Virus record (IMG/VR): IMGVR_UViG_3300017917_000746
Location: 1-57,257 of that record
Length of the DNA: 57,257 nucleotides
Direction: 5' to 3' (one strand)
Source of the DNA: a virus
The notes below the pieces were generated by a model. The model was not told the origin of the DNA. It did no database searches and saw only the letters and a program-made list of their open reading frames with translations. Position numbers and translations under genes: made by a program. Shown piece after piece: positions 1 to 8,319 of the stretch (the stretch's first letter is position 1; each line of letters starts with the position of its first letter).

Positions 1-1686
1 AACTGTTACACTAGAACTAGTTACTAAAACTGTACCACTGATTGAAGTTTCTCTAATTTGTACTTGAAAGGTTTCTGAAGCATCTGTGAGGTAATCAATC
101 ACAGGTGTAACTGTAAATGATCCACTTCCGTTCAGAGTTGATGTTGTAAAACTTCCACTAACAGCACTAAAGTCTGCGTTAGTTGTTGTCCCGTTAAGTA
201 TAGTCCAGTAATAGGTTCCGGCTGGACCTAGATTGTTTACAATAAATGTTCCAGCATTACCTTCGTTTATACTTCCTGGTGTTGTAGTAAATGCTGGAGT
301 TAATGATGTATCGTTAATTGTTACGCTGGCACTGGTTATAATAACAGTTCCGCTAACACTACCACTGCGAACTTGAACCTGGAATGTTTGACTTCCTTCT
401 GTTGACCGATCTGAAGTTGTTGTTACAGAGAAAGATCCCGAACCATTTTCTATTCCGCCCGTACTACCACTAACAGTAAATGATCCGCTGGTTGCTGAAA
501 AATCCGCACTCGCTGTAGTACCATCTAAAATAGTCCAATAATATGTTCCGTCTGGACCAACGTTTTGTACAGTAAACGATCCAGAACTTCCTTCGTTGAT
601 CGATGTTGGCGTTACTGTAAACGCTGGAGTAATTGATATATCAGTAATAGTTATTTCTGCGCTGTTACCAATCACTGTTCCGGTTGTTGAGGTCTGTCTA
701 ACAAATACAACAAAAGATTCAGTTCCTTCTGTTAATAGATCTTTTATTGGGGTAATATTAAAACTGCCACTGTTTCCAGTGATCGTAAATGATCCGCTTA
801 ACGTAGAACCTGAAAAATCGGCAGCCGCAACAACGCCTGAAACGCCTTCTTCAATAGTCCAATAATAAGTTCCATTGGTTGTGTTTGTGCCCGCCACTGT
901 AAATGTTATTGTTGTTCCTTCATTTACAGTTGTTGCATTTGGTGTAACAACGGCGCTGACAACAACTACCGCAGGAGGAGTTACATAAGGACCTGTGTAT
1001 GGACTTAGAGCACTATAAGTAACTCCATTATTATCAAATGTGTTAGCCGTTGCAGATGAATCTGTACTTAATGCTGTGGATGAAAACACATTTAATAACA
1101 GCGTAGTAGTTGAAGATCCTTGGCTAGTTCTAGTAAAAGGTAATCTACTTGGAGCAAAATCCGCTGTATACAGTGCCTGTTTGGTTATTCTAAAATTAGT
1201 CAGGTATCCTCGATAACCATAACTAGAATTATTCCATACCCACTGTCCAATAACAGGTAGAGTGTCAGGATTTCCAATAGTGGCTGTCATCGATGCTGAA
1301 GTATAGCCTACTCCATTTAAAAATATTCTTGCAGAGTTTCCGTTTCTTACTACGGCTATATGATTCCACGAATTAAGAGTCAAACCATTAGTAGTAATTG
1401 GATAACTTCCCTGTCCGTAATAAAAAACTAATTGACCGGTACCGGGATAAACATAGAGATAAAAATTAGTTGCCTGTCTCCATAAGATACCATAGTTTGA
1501 ATAACTTGTAGGATACGCCCACATCTCTATGGTAAAATTTCCTGTACCATAGGCAAAAGGAGTAACTGCGGAAGTTATTGCTAGACGATCACCAGTAGCA
1601 TCAAACAGAGCAGATCCACCTGTGATTATTCCTCGATTACCAAATGCTTGTATTCCTGCATTACCTAATGTACTGACTAAAGGCAT
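1..1686 (-). CDS. Tail fibre/adhesin-like protein, LamG plus Calx-beta-like repeats (3' end outside window)
   Basis: The reading frame is open leftward from ATG 1684-1686 to the window edge, at least 562 residues, so the C-terminus is missing. Residues about 1-180 look like a LamG/concanavalin-like lectin fold (TIEMWAYPTS, LNSWNHIAVVRNG, IFLNG, LTNFRITKQALYT). After it come at least three copies of a repeat of about 109 residues with SINEG, TYYWTI and ADFSA, resembling Calx-beta or Ig-like repeats; the NEG codons recur near 920, 592 and 263. Such proteins usually sit on the virion surface and bind glycans. It lies 8 bases downstream of the leftward fibre gene and probably shares its late promoter. 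Family assignment is by pattern only. Confidence 0.8.
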   Translation of the reverse strand, partial: MPLVSTLGNAGIQAFGNRGIITGGSALFDATGDRLAITSAVTPFAYGTGNFTIEMWAYPTSYSNYGILWRQATNFYLYVYPGTGQLVFYYGQGSYPITTNGLTLNSWNHIAVVRNGNSARIFLNGVGYTSASMTATIGNPDTLPVIGQWVWNNSSYGYRGYLTNFRITKQALYTADFAPSRLPFTRTSQGSSTTTLLLNVFSSTALSTDSSATANTFDNNGVTYSALSPYTGPYVTPPAVVVVSAVVTPNATTVNEGTTITFTVAGTNTTNGTYYWTIEEGVSGVVAAADFSGSTLSGSFTITGNSGSFNITPIKDLLTEGTESFVVFVRQTSTTGTVIGNSAEITITDISITPAFTVTPTSINEGSSGSFTVQNVGPDGTYYWTILDGTTASADFSATSGSFTVSGSTGGIENGSGSFSVTTTSDRSTEGSQTFQVQVRSGSVSGTVIITSASVTINDTSLTPAFTTTPGSINEGNAGTFIVNNLGPAGTYYWTILNGTTTNADFSAVSGSFTTSTLNGSGSFTVTPVIDYLTDASETFQVQIRETSISGTVLVTSSSVTV

Positions 1687-1694
1687 AACTATCC

Positions 1695-3722
1695 TTACGC
1701 AAATCTAGCCTGGCTAGCAAATACTGTATAAGTTGATGCCGCTGTTTTAACTATAGTAAAACTATAAGAGTCAACACTGCTGGCATTACCACCTGTAGGA
1801 GCCGAACCGCCTAGCCATTCTACAGTTACCCCAACTGCCGTTCCATCTATAGTAAATGCAGTTGGATAATAAGCAGTGCCGCCTTGAGTGGCTAATAGCA
1901 CAACTGTTACTGCCTGGCCCGTGCTTAAGAACGTATTCATTGTTGTAGAACCATCACCACGGAAGTTTAATGTCCAATTGTTGCTGGCATTGGCTGTATA
2001 ATAATGCACTGAATTTGTTTTTGCATCTAAAGTAATTGCACCAGTTAATGCGCTGGCTACTACGTTTACTGCTTCAATTGTTGAAGCACCTAAGGTTGCT
2101 GTGCTACTTGCTGAAACTGTGCTACCACTGATAATACCACTAAATGTTCCCGCAGTTAAAATATTTGTACTAGGATTATATGTAAGACTAGTATCTGTTT
2201 TAATATCTTCATTACCTGTAGCAGTGTCTACAAATGTAATAAAATGTGAAGCATTGGTTGTATTAGTGGCGGTCAGTGTTACCTGTGTAGCAGGACCATT
2301 AAAACTAGTAGCATATATTGTACCAAATGTATTTCCACTTTGACCAATGTCGCCTGTACCTGTTGTTCCAGTTTTAGTAATAGATTGTAGACTAATAGTA
2401 CGTGCGGCAAAGTCGCCATTAGTATCTCTAAATACAATGGTTTCACCTGTGTTAACAGAGGTAGCATTTGAGCTGACTGTAAATGTAGCACCTTCTGAAC
2501 TGGCAGATCCCGAAAGTCCGTTGCCACTTACACCTGCTGTAGCAACATAGTTGCCTGTTGTGTCGGTACCTAATGCAACTTTATCTGTTTCAACTGTGGC
2601 TGTTAATGTAACATCTCCACTACCATCAATACTTACACTACCACTTAAATCTCCTGCAAGTGTAATTGTTCTGGCTGTATGCCACTTGCTGGCCGTAGCG
2701 GCTTGTAAATTTGCCACTGCGGTTGTACTGGCTACAGTAAATGGTGCTGTGCCTGTGGCCACTGTACTTTCTAATGTTGTGGCTTTTACGTATCCGCCAA
2801 CGTTAGCGTTTTCAAATACTGCTAGACCGCCTGCTGTAATTTTTAATGCGCCAGTTGATGTATTGCTGGATCCTGTGGCATTTGAGATTGTTATAGCGTT
2901 AGTAGAACTTGCACCGCGACCTGTTACATTTTCTAAAGTAGATGTAACTGCTAGATCAATGTTATCGGATGCAATAGGTGTTCCAGTAACACTGCTAATA
3001 GTTAAGATAGCACCAAAGCCATCAACACTACCAACTGTAATTGTAACGTTGTTAGCAGGATTCAGTCCTCCTGGAAATTGTGTTCCGTAAACGGTTACTG
3101 TATTTCCTAGAGCAAATCCTGAACCCCCATTATTGACGCTGGCAACATAGGTATTGTTAATAATAGAAATATTAAACACTGAATTAATACCGGCGCCGCT
3201 GGTTGCATCTTGTGCAAACACAGAGGGCAGTGTAGCAGAATCCTGATAGGTTACTGTTAATTCTGTGTGCGTTCCGTTGGTTAGTAATGCCGCAGAAAGA
3301 TCTTCAATTTGCTCTTGGCTAAAGGGTAAACTAGGACTATTTGATCCAATTGTAATTTGGTTTGTGCCAGTTCTTGTAATAAGAATAGGACTTAAGGGAT
3401 CAGGAATTAGTTCAATGTCACTAGATTCTGCGCCAAGGTCACGCTCTAATCTTAATTTTGTAGTGCCCAAAGGTACGTAAGTTTGATAATCTGGGCCATG
3501 AATTGTAATTGTATCTGTAGTAAAAAATGTACCACCCGGACCGCCTGTTGTGCTATCTTCTACAGTAAATGCAATATTTTGACCTGCTACAAATGTTGCT
3601 GTATCAGTAACACTGTCTGCTTCTATTTCAGTGTCCGCAATGATTGCATTAGGGATCGTTGTTGTACTTTCGCTAGGTCTAAAGCGAAGTTTTCTAAAAA
3701 AATCATAAAAGGCTGCTGGCAT
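1695..3722 (-). CDS. Tail-fibre-like virion structural protein
   Basis: A 675-residue protein rich in Thr, Ser, Gly and Asn with few charged residues, typical of beta-structured phage fibres. It contains the fibre phrase TITLAGDLSGSVSIDGSGDV and a segment GLSGSASSEGATFTVSSNAT that is nearly repeated near the C-terminus of the 3134-residue protein at 8907, so the two share a fibre module. The C-terminal 120 residues (WTLNFRGDGSTTMNTFL, AFTIDGTAVGVTVEWLGG) resemble tip or trimerisation regions seen in cyanophage fibres. A leftward CATAAATA late promoter lies 26 bases upstream. Its exact place in the virion cannot be read from the sequence. Confidence 0.8.
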   Translation of the reverse strand: MPAAFYDFFRKLRFRPSESTTTIPNAIIADTEIEADSVTDTATFVAGQNIAFTVEDSTTGGPGGTFFTTDTITIHGPDYQTYVPLGTTKLRLERDLGAESSDIELIPDPLSPILITRTGTNQITIGSNSPSLPFSQEQIEDLSAALLTNGTHTELTVTYQDSATLPSVFAQDATSGAGINSVFNISIINNTYVASVNNGGSGFALGNTVTVYGTQFPGGLNPANNVTITVGSVDGFGAILTISSVTGTPIASDNIDLAVTSTLENVTGRGASSTNAITISNATGSSNTSTGALKITAGGLAVFENANVGGYVKATTLESTVATGTAPFTVASTTAVANLQAATASKWHTARTITLAGDLSGSVSIDGSGDVTLTATVETDKVALGTDTTGNYVATAGVSGNGLSGSASSEGATFTVSSNATSVNTGETIVFRDTNGDFAARTISLQSITKTGTTGTGDIGQSGNTFGTIYATSFNGPATQVTLTATNTTNASHFITFVDTATGNEDIKTDTSLTYNPSTNILTAGTFSGIISGSTVSASSTATLGASTIEAVNVVASALTGAITLDAKTNSVHYYTANASNNWTLNFRGDGSTTMNTFLSTGQAVTVVLLATQGGTAYYPTAFTIDGTAVGVTVEWLGGSAPTGGNASSVDSYSFTIVKTAASTYTVFASQARFA

Positions 3723-3747
3723 TTAGGTCGTTTCCCGTTGTTATCAA

Positions 3748-3755
3748 TATTTATG
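3748..3755 (-). promoter_or_regulatory. Late promoter, leftward (CATAAATA)
   Basis: The complement reads CATAAATA, one base from the T4 late element TATAAATA. It lies in the 63-base divergent gap, 26 bases before the ATG of the leftward fibre gene, and mirrors the rightward element at 3771. Confidence 0.6.
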
Positions 3756-3770
3756 CTATGTTGAAATCTA

Positions 3771-3778
3771 TATAAATA
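3771..3778 (+). promoter_or_regulatory. Late promoter, rightward (TATAAATA)
   Basis: Exact T4 late consensus TATAAATA. Only 7 bases separate it from ATG 3786, so transcription would start at or next to the start codon, and no Shine-Dalgarno sequence fits between. The message is probably leaderless. Confidence 0.75.
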
Positions 3779-3785
3779 CTACACT

Positions 3786-5393
3786 ATGAGCTCAAACATC
3801 GATAAAATTCTTCAAGATCTAGGTAATGCAATCAAATCTGCGGGCGGAATTTCCAGCAAGGGAATTACCGATACTGCTACAAGAGAGCAACTAATTGTTT
3901 CCGATCGAGGCGTACAAATCGGAGTATTAACTGCTGACAGAATATCAGGTAATATTAATGTAGAAGGTGTGCTAGGTGCAGGTAAAATTGTAGCCGCAGG
4001 CACTAGCGAATTTGCTAATTTACGTGTTAAAGGTAAATTAGAAGCAGATACATTAACAGTTAAAAATGTTATTTCTGAACAAAGCCTAGAATCATTTACA
4101 AAATCTATTGCATTTGCTTCAAGACAACTTAGCGATCTTGATGGCAAGGGTCTACAATGGGATAGCCCAGATGTAAGTTATCAATTTGTTTTTAAATCAA
4201 ATCCCCGTAGAATTTTTAGCACAGAAACAATTGATCTGTATAGAGGCGCAAAATATCAAATAGAAGGTATTGATGTTTTAGAAAAAACAAGATTAGGAAA
4301 TTCTGTACGTGATAGTAATTTGCGTACGGTAGGTCCATTAGAAGAATTGCGTGTTACAGGTGAAGTTAATCTTGGGGACACAGTGTTTGTTAACGCTGTT
4401 GGACGATTAGGTGTAAACACTCAAGAACCAAATGCTGTAATTAGTGCAGTAGATAACAACGTTGAAGTGATGCTCGGTGCAAACGAAGATGGTGCAGGAT
4501 TTGTTGGTACTTGGGGCAATGAAAGTTTTAGCATTGTTACAGACAATACGAAAAGAGTTACATTCTTAGGCAATACTACTGAATTTGGAAATATAAAAAG
4601 TAAAAATGCTGTAGTGAAAATACACGGAAGTTTAGAAGTTAACAGTATTGTTTCTGACACCCGCATTGAAAGAACTACACCGCTTGAATTTTTAGCAACA
4701 AAAGACACTTCTATTTTTGGCAAGGGTATGATTTGGAAGGGCGAGGGAATGACTCGTCAACTGATCATTGCTCCAAACCCAGACCGTTTATATTCTTCAG
4801 AAACGATTGATTTAGGTATAAACAAAGAATACTGGATCGATGGTAAAATAGTTTTATCAAGAACAGCATTAGGCCCAAGTGTTAAAGAATCTAGTTTAAC
4901 TAAATTAGGTACGCTAACCAGTTTAGATGTAGAAGGTGATATTAATCTTTCAAATAGCATTAGTATAATAAATCACAATGTTACTGTTAATAATTTGCTA
5001 ACAGTCAACGACGGAAGTGGTACATTAACTATATCAAGCAAGGGTATACAATCAGATAAATTTAGCATAGGCGACAATTTTGAAGTTGATTCCTTAGGTG
5101 GCATCACTGTAGGTAATAAAGAAAACACATCAAGAAACGTAAATGTTTATGGAAAATTAAGCGTTAATATTACTAATCCGCAGGAAGATGCGGCATTTAG
5201 TGTTGACGGAATTATGGTTGTTAACGGAAAACGATTTGCACACGGTGTCAGTGCTCCAACTGAAAAATCTTGGAACAAAGGCGACCTTGTTTGGAACACT
5301 AATCCTGTAAGAACTAGTTATGTAGGATGGATCTGCGTAATGAGCGGAACACCGGGCGTTTGGGAACCGTTTGGTTATATCGGCGGAAGATGA
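3786..5393 (+). CDS. Fibre-like structural protein with internal duplication
   Basis: 535 residues. The N-terminus (IDKILQDLGNAIKSAGG) is helical, followed by beta-rich fibre sequence. Two segments are clear duplicates. Residues about 118-195 carry GKGLQWDSP, STETIDLYRGAKYQIEG and GPLEELRVTGEVNL. Residues about 312-390 carry GKGMIWKGE, SSETIDLGINKEYWIDG and GTLTSLDVEGDINL. The C-terminal end (WNKGDLVWNTNP, GWICVMSGTPGVWEPFG) matches a short terminal motif common in phage fibre and pectate-lyase-like appendage proteins. The start has no ribosome-binding site but a consensus late promoter just upstream. Virion location is inferred. Confidence 0.8.
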   Translation: MSSNIDKILQDLGNAIKSAGGISSKGITDTATREQLIVSDRGVQIGVLTADRISGNINVEGVLGAGKIVAAGTSEFANLRVKGKLEADTLTVKNVISEQSLESFTKSIAFASRQLSDLDGKGLQWDSPDVSYQFVFKSNPRRIFSTETIDLYRGAKYQIEGIDVLEKTRLGNSVRDSNLRTVGPLEELRVTGEVNLGDTVFVNAVGRLGVNTQEPNAVISAVDNNVEVMLGANEDGAGFVGTWGNESFSIVTDNTKRVTFLGNTTEFGNIKSKNAVVKIHGSLEVNSIVSDTRIERTTPLEFLATKDTSIFGKGMIWKGEGMTRQLIIAPNPDRLYSSETIDLGINKEYWIDGKIVLSRTALGPSVKESSLTKLGTLTSLDVEGDINLSNSISIINHNVTVNNLLTVNDGSGTLTISSKGIQSDKFSIGDNFEVDSLGGITVGNKENTSRNVNVYGKLSVNITNPQEDAAFSVDGIMVVNGKRFAHGVSAPTEKSWNKGDLVWNTNPVRTSYVGWICVMSGTPGVWEPFGYIGGR

Positions 5394-5965
5394 TATCTGT
5401 CTTTGGCAACGGCCAATCAAGAAAACATTTAAATCTAAAAAACTTTACAGAAATTAAAATAGGCTGTAACGCCATCCACAGAGATTACTATGTGGATCAT
5501 CTAGTCTGCGTTGACAGACGCATGGTTCAAGAAGCACTGGACGCAGACTTTCAAGGTACAATCTATACTAGGACAGACTGGTCACACTTTTTTAAAAACA
5601 AGCCAGTAACCCTACTACCTAATCTTCCCTACCAAGGAACAACTAGACCTGATGAACCATTTCAATGGGGTAGTGGACCTTATGCTGTTTTGTTAGGTGC
5701 TATGCTAGATCAACATATAAATCTTTTTGGTTTTGATTTATACAGTGATACAGCCTATGTAAACAACATTTACAAAGACACAGTCAATTACGATGCTAGT
5801 ACAAAGCCTGCTATCGATCCTAGATATTGGGTCTATCAGATTTCTAAAGTCTTTGAATGCTTTCCTGATAAGTACTTTACAGTTTACAATTATGCAGATT
5901 GGCAACTTCCAGAAAGTTGGAATTTGGCAAATGTTAAATTCAAAACACTTGACACAATAGAGTAA
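5390..5965 (+). CDS. Rossmann-like protein, possible DUF115/GT42-like glycosyltransferase
   Basis: 191 residues. I choose ATG 5390 because it overlaps the preceding stop as ATGA and gives the N-terminus MISVFGNGQSR; an upstream extension would run inside the fibre gene. The pattern FGNGQSR followed by IGCNAIHRDYYVDHLVCVDR resembles the nucleotide-binding start of DUF115 and sialyltransferase-like (GT42) proteins, with GSGPYAVLLGAMLDQ and INLFGFDLYSD further on. Function is unproven. It precedes queD and a second glycosyltransferase, which suggests sugar or nucleotide modification. Confidence 0.6.
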   Translation: MISVFGNGQSRKHLNLKNFTEIKIGCNAIHRDYYVDHLVCVDRRMVQEALDADFQGTIYTRTDWSHFFKNKPVTLLPNLPYQGTTRPDEPFQWGSGPYAVLLGAMLDQHINLFGFDLYSDTAYVNNIYKDTVNYDASTKPAIDPRYWVYQISKVFECFPDKYFTVYNYADWQLPESWNLANVKFKTLDTIE

Positions 5966-5984
5966 ATTCTGTAAACTGTGTCAA
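5949..5984 (+). promoter_or_regulatory. Possible sigma-70 promoter within an inverted repeat
   Basis: TTGACA (5949-5954), 17 bases, then TAAACT (5972-5977, four of six matches to TATAAT) could drive queD. The same stretch holds an inverted repeat, TTGACACA at 5949-5956 and TGTGTCAA at 5977-5984, so an operator or a weak transcript hairpin is equally possible. A poorer late-like TTAAATAC lies at 6011. The 78-base leader ends in AAAGGAGA before ATG 6062. Confidence 0.4.
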
Positions 5985-6061
5985 TAGTGGTCTTAGGCGT
6001 TCATCCCACTTTAAATACTCTGCATGTCATCAAACTTGCTACTTTTTAAAGGAGACTAGAG

Positions 6062-6586
6062 ATGGCAAAATATCTTTCTACAAAAACTTACGGCAACGAT
6101 AGGGGTCTATCATGTTGCTTTAGACAATGGCGTTCAACCCATAGCCATTGCTCGTTATTACACGGATACTCAATTGGTATCAAATTAATATTTGAATCAG
6201 AAACACTAGATGACCGTAACTGGGTTATGGACTTTGGCGGTCTCAAAGCATTTAAAGAATGGTCAGAATGGATGTTTGATCATACCCTTTGTATTGCCGA
6301 AGACGATCCCCATCGGGCTATGTTTGAAAAAATGGCTGAGTTAGGTTTGCAAGACAAAGGCGGTGTTTGCGATATTCGAATTGTTCCCGCAGTAGGTTGT
6401 GAAAAATTTGCAGAACTTGCTTATAAAGAAATGGCTACTATACTACATATCTTTAAAACAGGCAATGACTACTATTGTCCTAATGGCAATGTCTTTAAAG
6501 CCAGATATCCAGTAGGAGAAGGTGTTAAACTACGATCAGTAGAAGTATTTGAACATGCAGGCAACTCTGCAACCTATGAGGGATAA
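6062..6586 (+). CDS. queD: 6-carboxy-/6-pyruvoyl-tetrahydropterin synthase family protein (QueD-like)
   Basis: 174 residues, T-fold family. QueD converts dihydroneopterin triphosphate to 6-carboxytetrahydropterin, the first dedicated step toward preQ0, the base used for queuosine and for 7-deazaguanine in phage DNA. Visible motifs are HSHCSLLHGY around residues 29-38 (catalytic Cys and metal-site His region), NWVMDFGGLK, FDHTL, and a late GCEKFAEL where family members often have PTxENxA. The usual HGH triad reads HGY here, and the first metal His is not in its usual place, so metal binding or substrate may differ. Strong ribosome-binding site AAAGGAGA. The DpdA-like gene at 54723 is the natural partner. 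Confidence 0.85.
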   Translation: MAKYLSTKTYGNDRGLSCCFRQWRSTHSHCSLLHGYSIGIKLIFESETLDDRNWVMDFGGLKAFKEWSEWMFDHTLCIAEDDPHRAMFEKMAELGLQDKGGVCDIRIVPAVGCEKFAELAYKEMATILHIFKTGNDYYCPNGNVFKARYPVGEGVKLRSVEVFEHAGNSATYEG

Positions 6587-7281
6587 TGCTTAACGTAATT
6601 TGTTTAAAACACGGTACCAAATATGGTCCGGAATATGTAAACAAATTGTATAATATGATACAGAGGCACTTAACTGTGCCTCATCGTTTTTATTGTTTCA
6701 CAGAAAATCCCGCTCATTTAAATTCAGAAATAAAAATTATACCCTTGCCCAAGGGTCAATTTTCTGGCTGGTGGTGGAAACCTTATATCTTTAAACATGG
6801 ACATTTTCCCGACGGCGATATAAATTTATTTTTTGATTTAGATATGGTTATCGTAGGCAACATAGATAAACTAGTTTCTTATCTGCCAGGCGAGTTTATT
6901 GGTCTAGAAGATGTGGGCAGAGTGTTTAGACGGGTACCTCCAAAATTAGGCAGTGCTGTGTTAAGATGGCCTAGTAATCACTATACAGATATTTGGACTA
7001 ATTTAGAAAACAATCAACAGACTACTAGACAGTTTCCTGGAGATCAAGATTGGATTTGGCATTTACACAAGAATCATATCAAATTTTTTCCCGATACATG
7101 GATACAAAGTTATAAATGGGAAATAAGAACTCGAGACGAATTGATTCGTGTAAACGGGAAAAATGTTTTTAAAACTATTAGAAATCCAAATATCAATCTA
7201 GACTGTGCGGTAATAGCGTTTCATGGAACACCAAATCCTGAAGATGTACAAGATCCAATCATTGTTGACAACTGGCAATAA
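6586..7281 (+). CDS. Glycosyltransferase, GT8-like (DxD motif)
   Basis: 231 residues, starting in a TAATG overlap with queD, so translation is probably coupled. It has an N-terminal Rossmann-like start (LNVICLKHGTKYG), the metal/sugar-nucleotide motif FFDLDMVIVGNID near residues 82-94, GDQDWIW near 148, and FHGTPNP close to the end. This order (DxD, acidic QDW, C-terminal HG) is typical of GT8-like enzymes that move a sugar from a nucleotide sugar to an acceptor. The acceptor is unknown. Coupling to queD raises the possibility that it decorates a modified base; LPS or virion targets are also possible. Confidence 0.75.
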   Translation: MLNVICLKHGTKYGPEYVNKLYNMIQRHLTVPHRFYCFTENPAHLNSEIKIIPLPKGQFSGWWWKPYIFKHGHFPDGDINLFFDLDMVIVGNIDKLVSYLPGEFIGLEDVGRVFRRVPPKLGSAVLRWPSNHYTDIWTNLENNQQTTRQFPGDQDWIWHLHKNHIKFFPDTWIQSYKWEIRTRDELIRVNGKNVFKTIRNPNINLDCAVIAFHGTPNPEDVQDPIIVDNWQ

Positions 7282-7293
7282 TTGTGCTACAAT
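7265..7293 (+). promoter_or_regulatory. Sigma-70 promoter, leaderless type, for uvsE
   Basis: TTGACA at 7265-7270, 17-base spacer, TACAAT at 7288-7293, then exactly 6 bases to ATG 7300. The transcript should begin at the start codon, and no Shine-Dalgarno sequence is present. The -35 box lies inside the end of the glycosyltransferase gene. Confidence 0.8.
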
Positions 7294-7299
7294 ACTGAC

Positions 7300-8319
7300 A
7301 TGACTAAACGAATTGGCTTTGCCTGCAAATGGATTGACCGCCCTGATCAAGTGGACGGTATCAAACCCAAAGATGACTGTAAAAAATACAACACAGGCGC
7401 TACCACTGTGGCTTGGCTTAATCGCCAGACTAAAGATGTGGCTGTTGAAAAATTATGGTCTTTACTTGAACAAAACATTAATTCAACTAAATTACTAGTA
7501 GAAAGGGTGGGTCAATTAGATGACGAACTTCGTATGGTACGCCTTAGCAGTGACATTCTTCCTGTGTATACTGAGCCTACTTGGTGCTGGTTTTGGCGTG
7601 AACATGATGTACAAGCATACGCCCAAAAACATTTTGCAGAGGTGGGAGATATTGCTCGCTCCCGCAACGTTCGTCTCAGTTTTCATCCTGGTCAATTTAC
7701 TGTGCTGGCATCTGACAGCCCTGATATTGTTCAGCGTTCTATAGAGGAGTTTGAATATCATGCGGATATGGCGAGATGGATGGGGTACGGTAAAAGATAT
7801 CAGGACTTTAAGATCAACGTCCACATTGCCGGTAGAGCCGGTCCAGCCGGTATTAAAAGTGCCCTCAAGAGACTTACCCCCGAAGCAAGAAACTGCATCA
7901 CCATCGAAAACGACGAAATCACCTGGGGAATCGACGCAAGTCTCGAACTTGCCAAAGATCTCGCTTTGGTGCTAGACATACATCATCACTGGATTAATAC
8001 AGGAGAATATATTGAAGCATCTGACGACCGTGTTAAAAGGATTATCGATAGTTGGCGCGGTGTGCGTCCTGTCATACATTATAGTGTTTCACGGGAAGAG
8101 CATCTTGCTAGCCATTCCACAGACACCGCTCCCTCGTTACTTTCACTAATGGAGAGTGGTCATAAAAAAGCAAAACTCAGAGCACATTCAAACTTCTACT
8201 GGAATACAGCAGTGAACAAATGGGCTTTGAGTTTTTGGGATCAGTTTGATATTATGTGCGAAAGCAAGGCTAAAAATCTAGCCTCGTTTGCACTACACAA
8301 ACAGGCGATTACTTCTTAG
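7300..8319 (+). CDS. uvsE: UV damage endonuclease UvsE/UVDE
   Basis: 339 residues, TIM-barrel UVDE family. The enzyme nicks DNA 5' to UV photoproducts and starts an alternative excision repair. Recognisable blocks are GFACKWID at the N-terminus, LSFHPGQFTVLASDSPDIV, INVHIAG, CITIENDEITWGID, LVLDIHHHWINTG and IHYSVS, which carry the His, Glu and Asp residues of the metal cluster. I choose ATG 7300 because the sigma-70 -10 box ends 6 bases before it; the earlier TTG at 7282 lies upstream of the predicted transcription start. Its last 11 bases overlap the end of the convergent small gene. UvsE is common in phages of sunlit waters. Confidence 0.92.
   Translation: MTKRIGFACKWIDRPDQVDGIKPKDDCKKYNTGATTVAWLNRQTKDVAVEKLWSLLEQNINSTKLLVERVGQLDDELRMVRLSSDILPVYTEPTWCWFWREHDVQAYAQKHFAEVGDIARSRNVRLSFHPGQFTVLASDSPDIVQRSIEEFEYHADMARWMGYGKRYQDFKINVHIAGRAGPAGIKSALKRLTPEARNCITIENDEITWGIDASLELAKDLALVLDIHHHWINTGEYIEASDDRVKRIIDSWRGVRPVIHYSVSREEHLASHSTDTAPSLLSLMESGHKKAKLRAHSNFYWNTAVNKWALSFWDQFDIMCESKAKNLASFALHKQAITS

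Noticed and set aside
2101-3764. Several rightward open frames within the leftward fibre gene
   Set aside because: They are antisense shadows of a low-complexity gene, without ribosome-binding sites or family resemblance.
5978-6061. preQ1-type riboswitch in the queD leader
   Set aside because: I could not find the C-rich loop and A-rich tail pairing expected of a preQ1 aptamer; only a weak 5-bp stem is present.
7800-7960. Segment of uvsE with more C-ending codons, suggesting recent transfer
   Set aside because: The stretch is short and lies within a fully intact gene; local composition alone is not enough.
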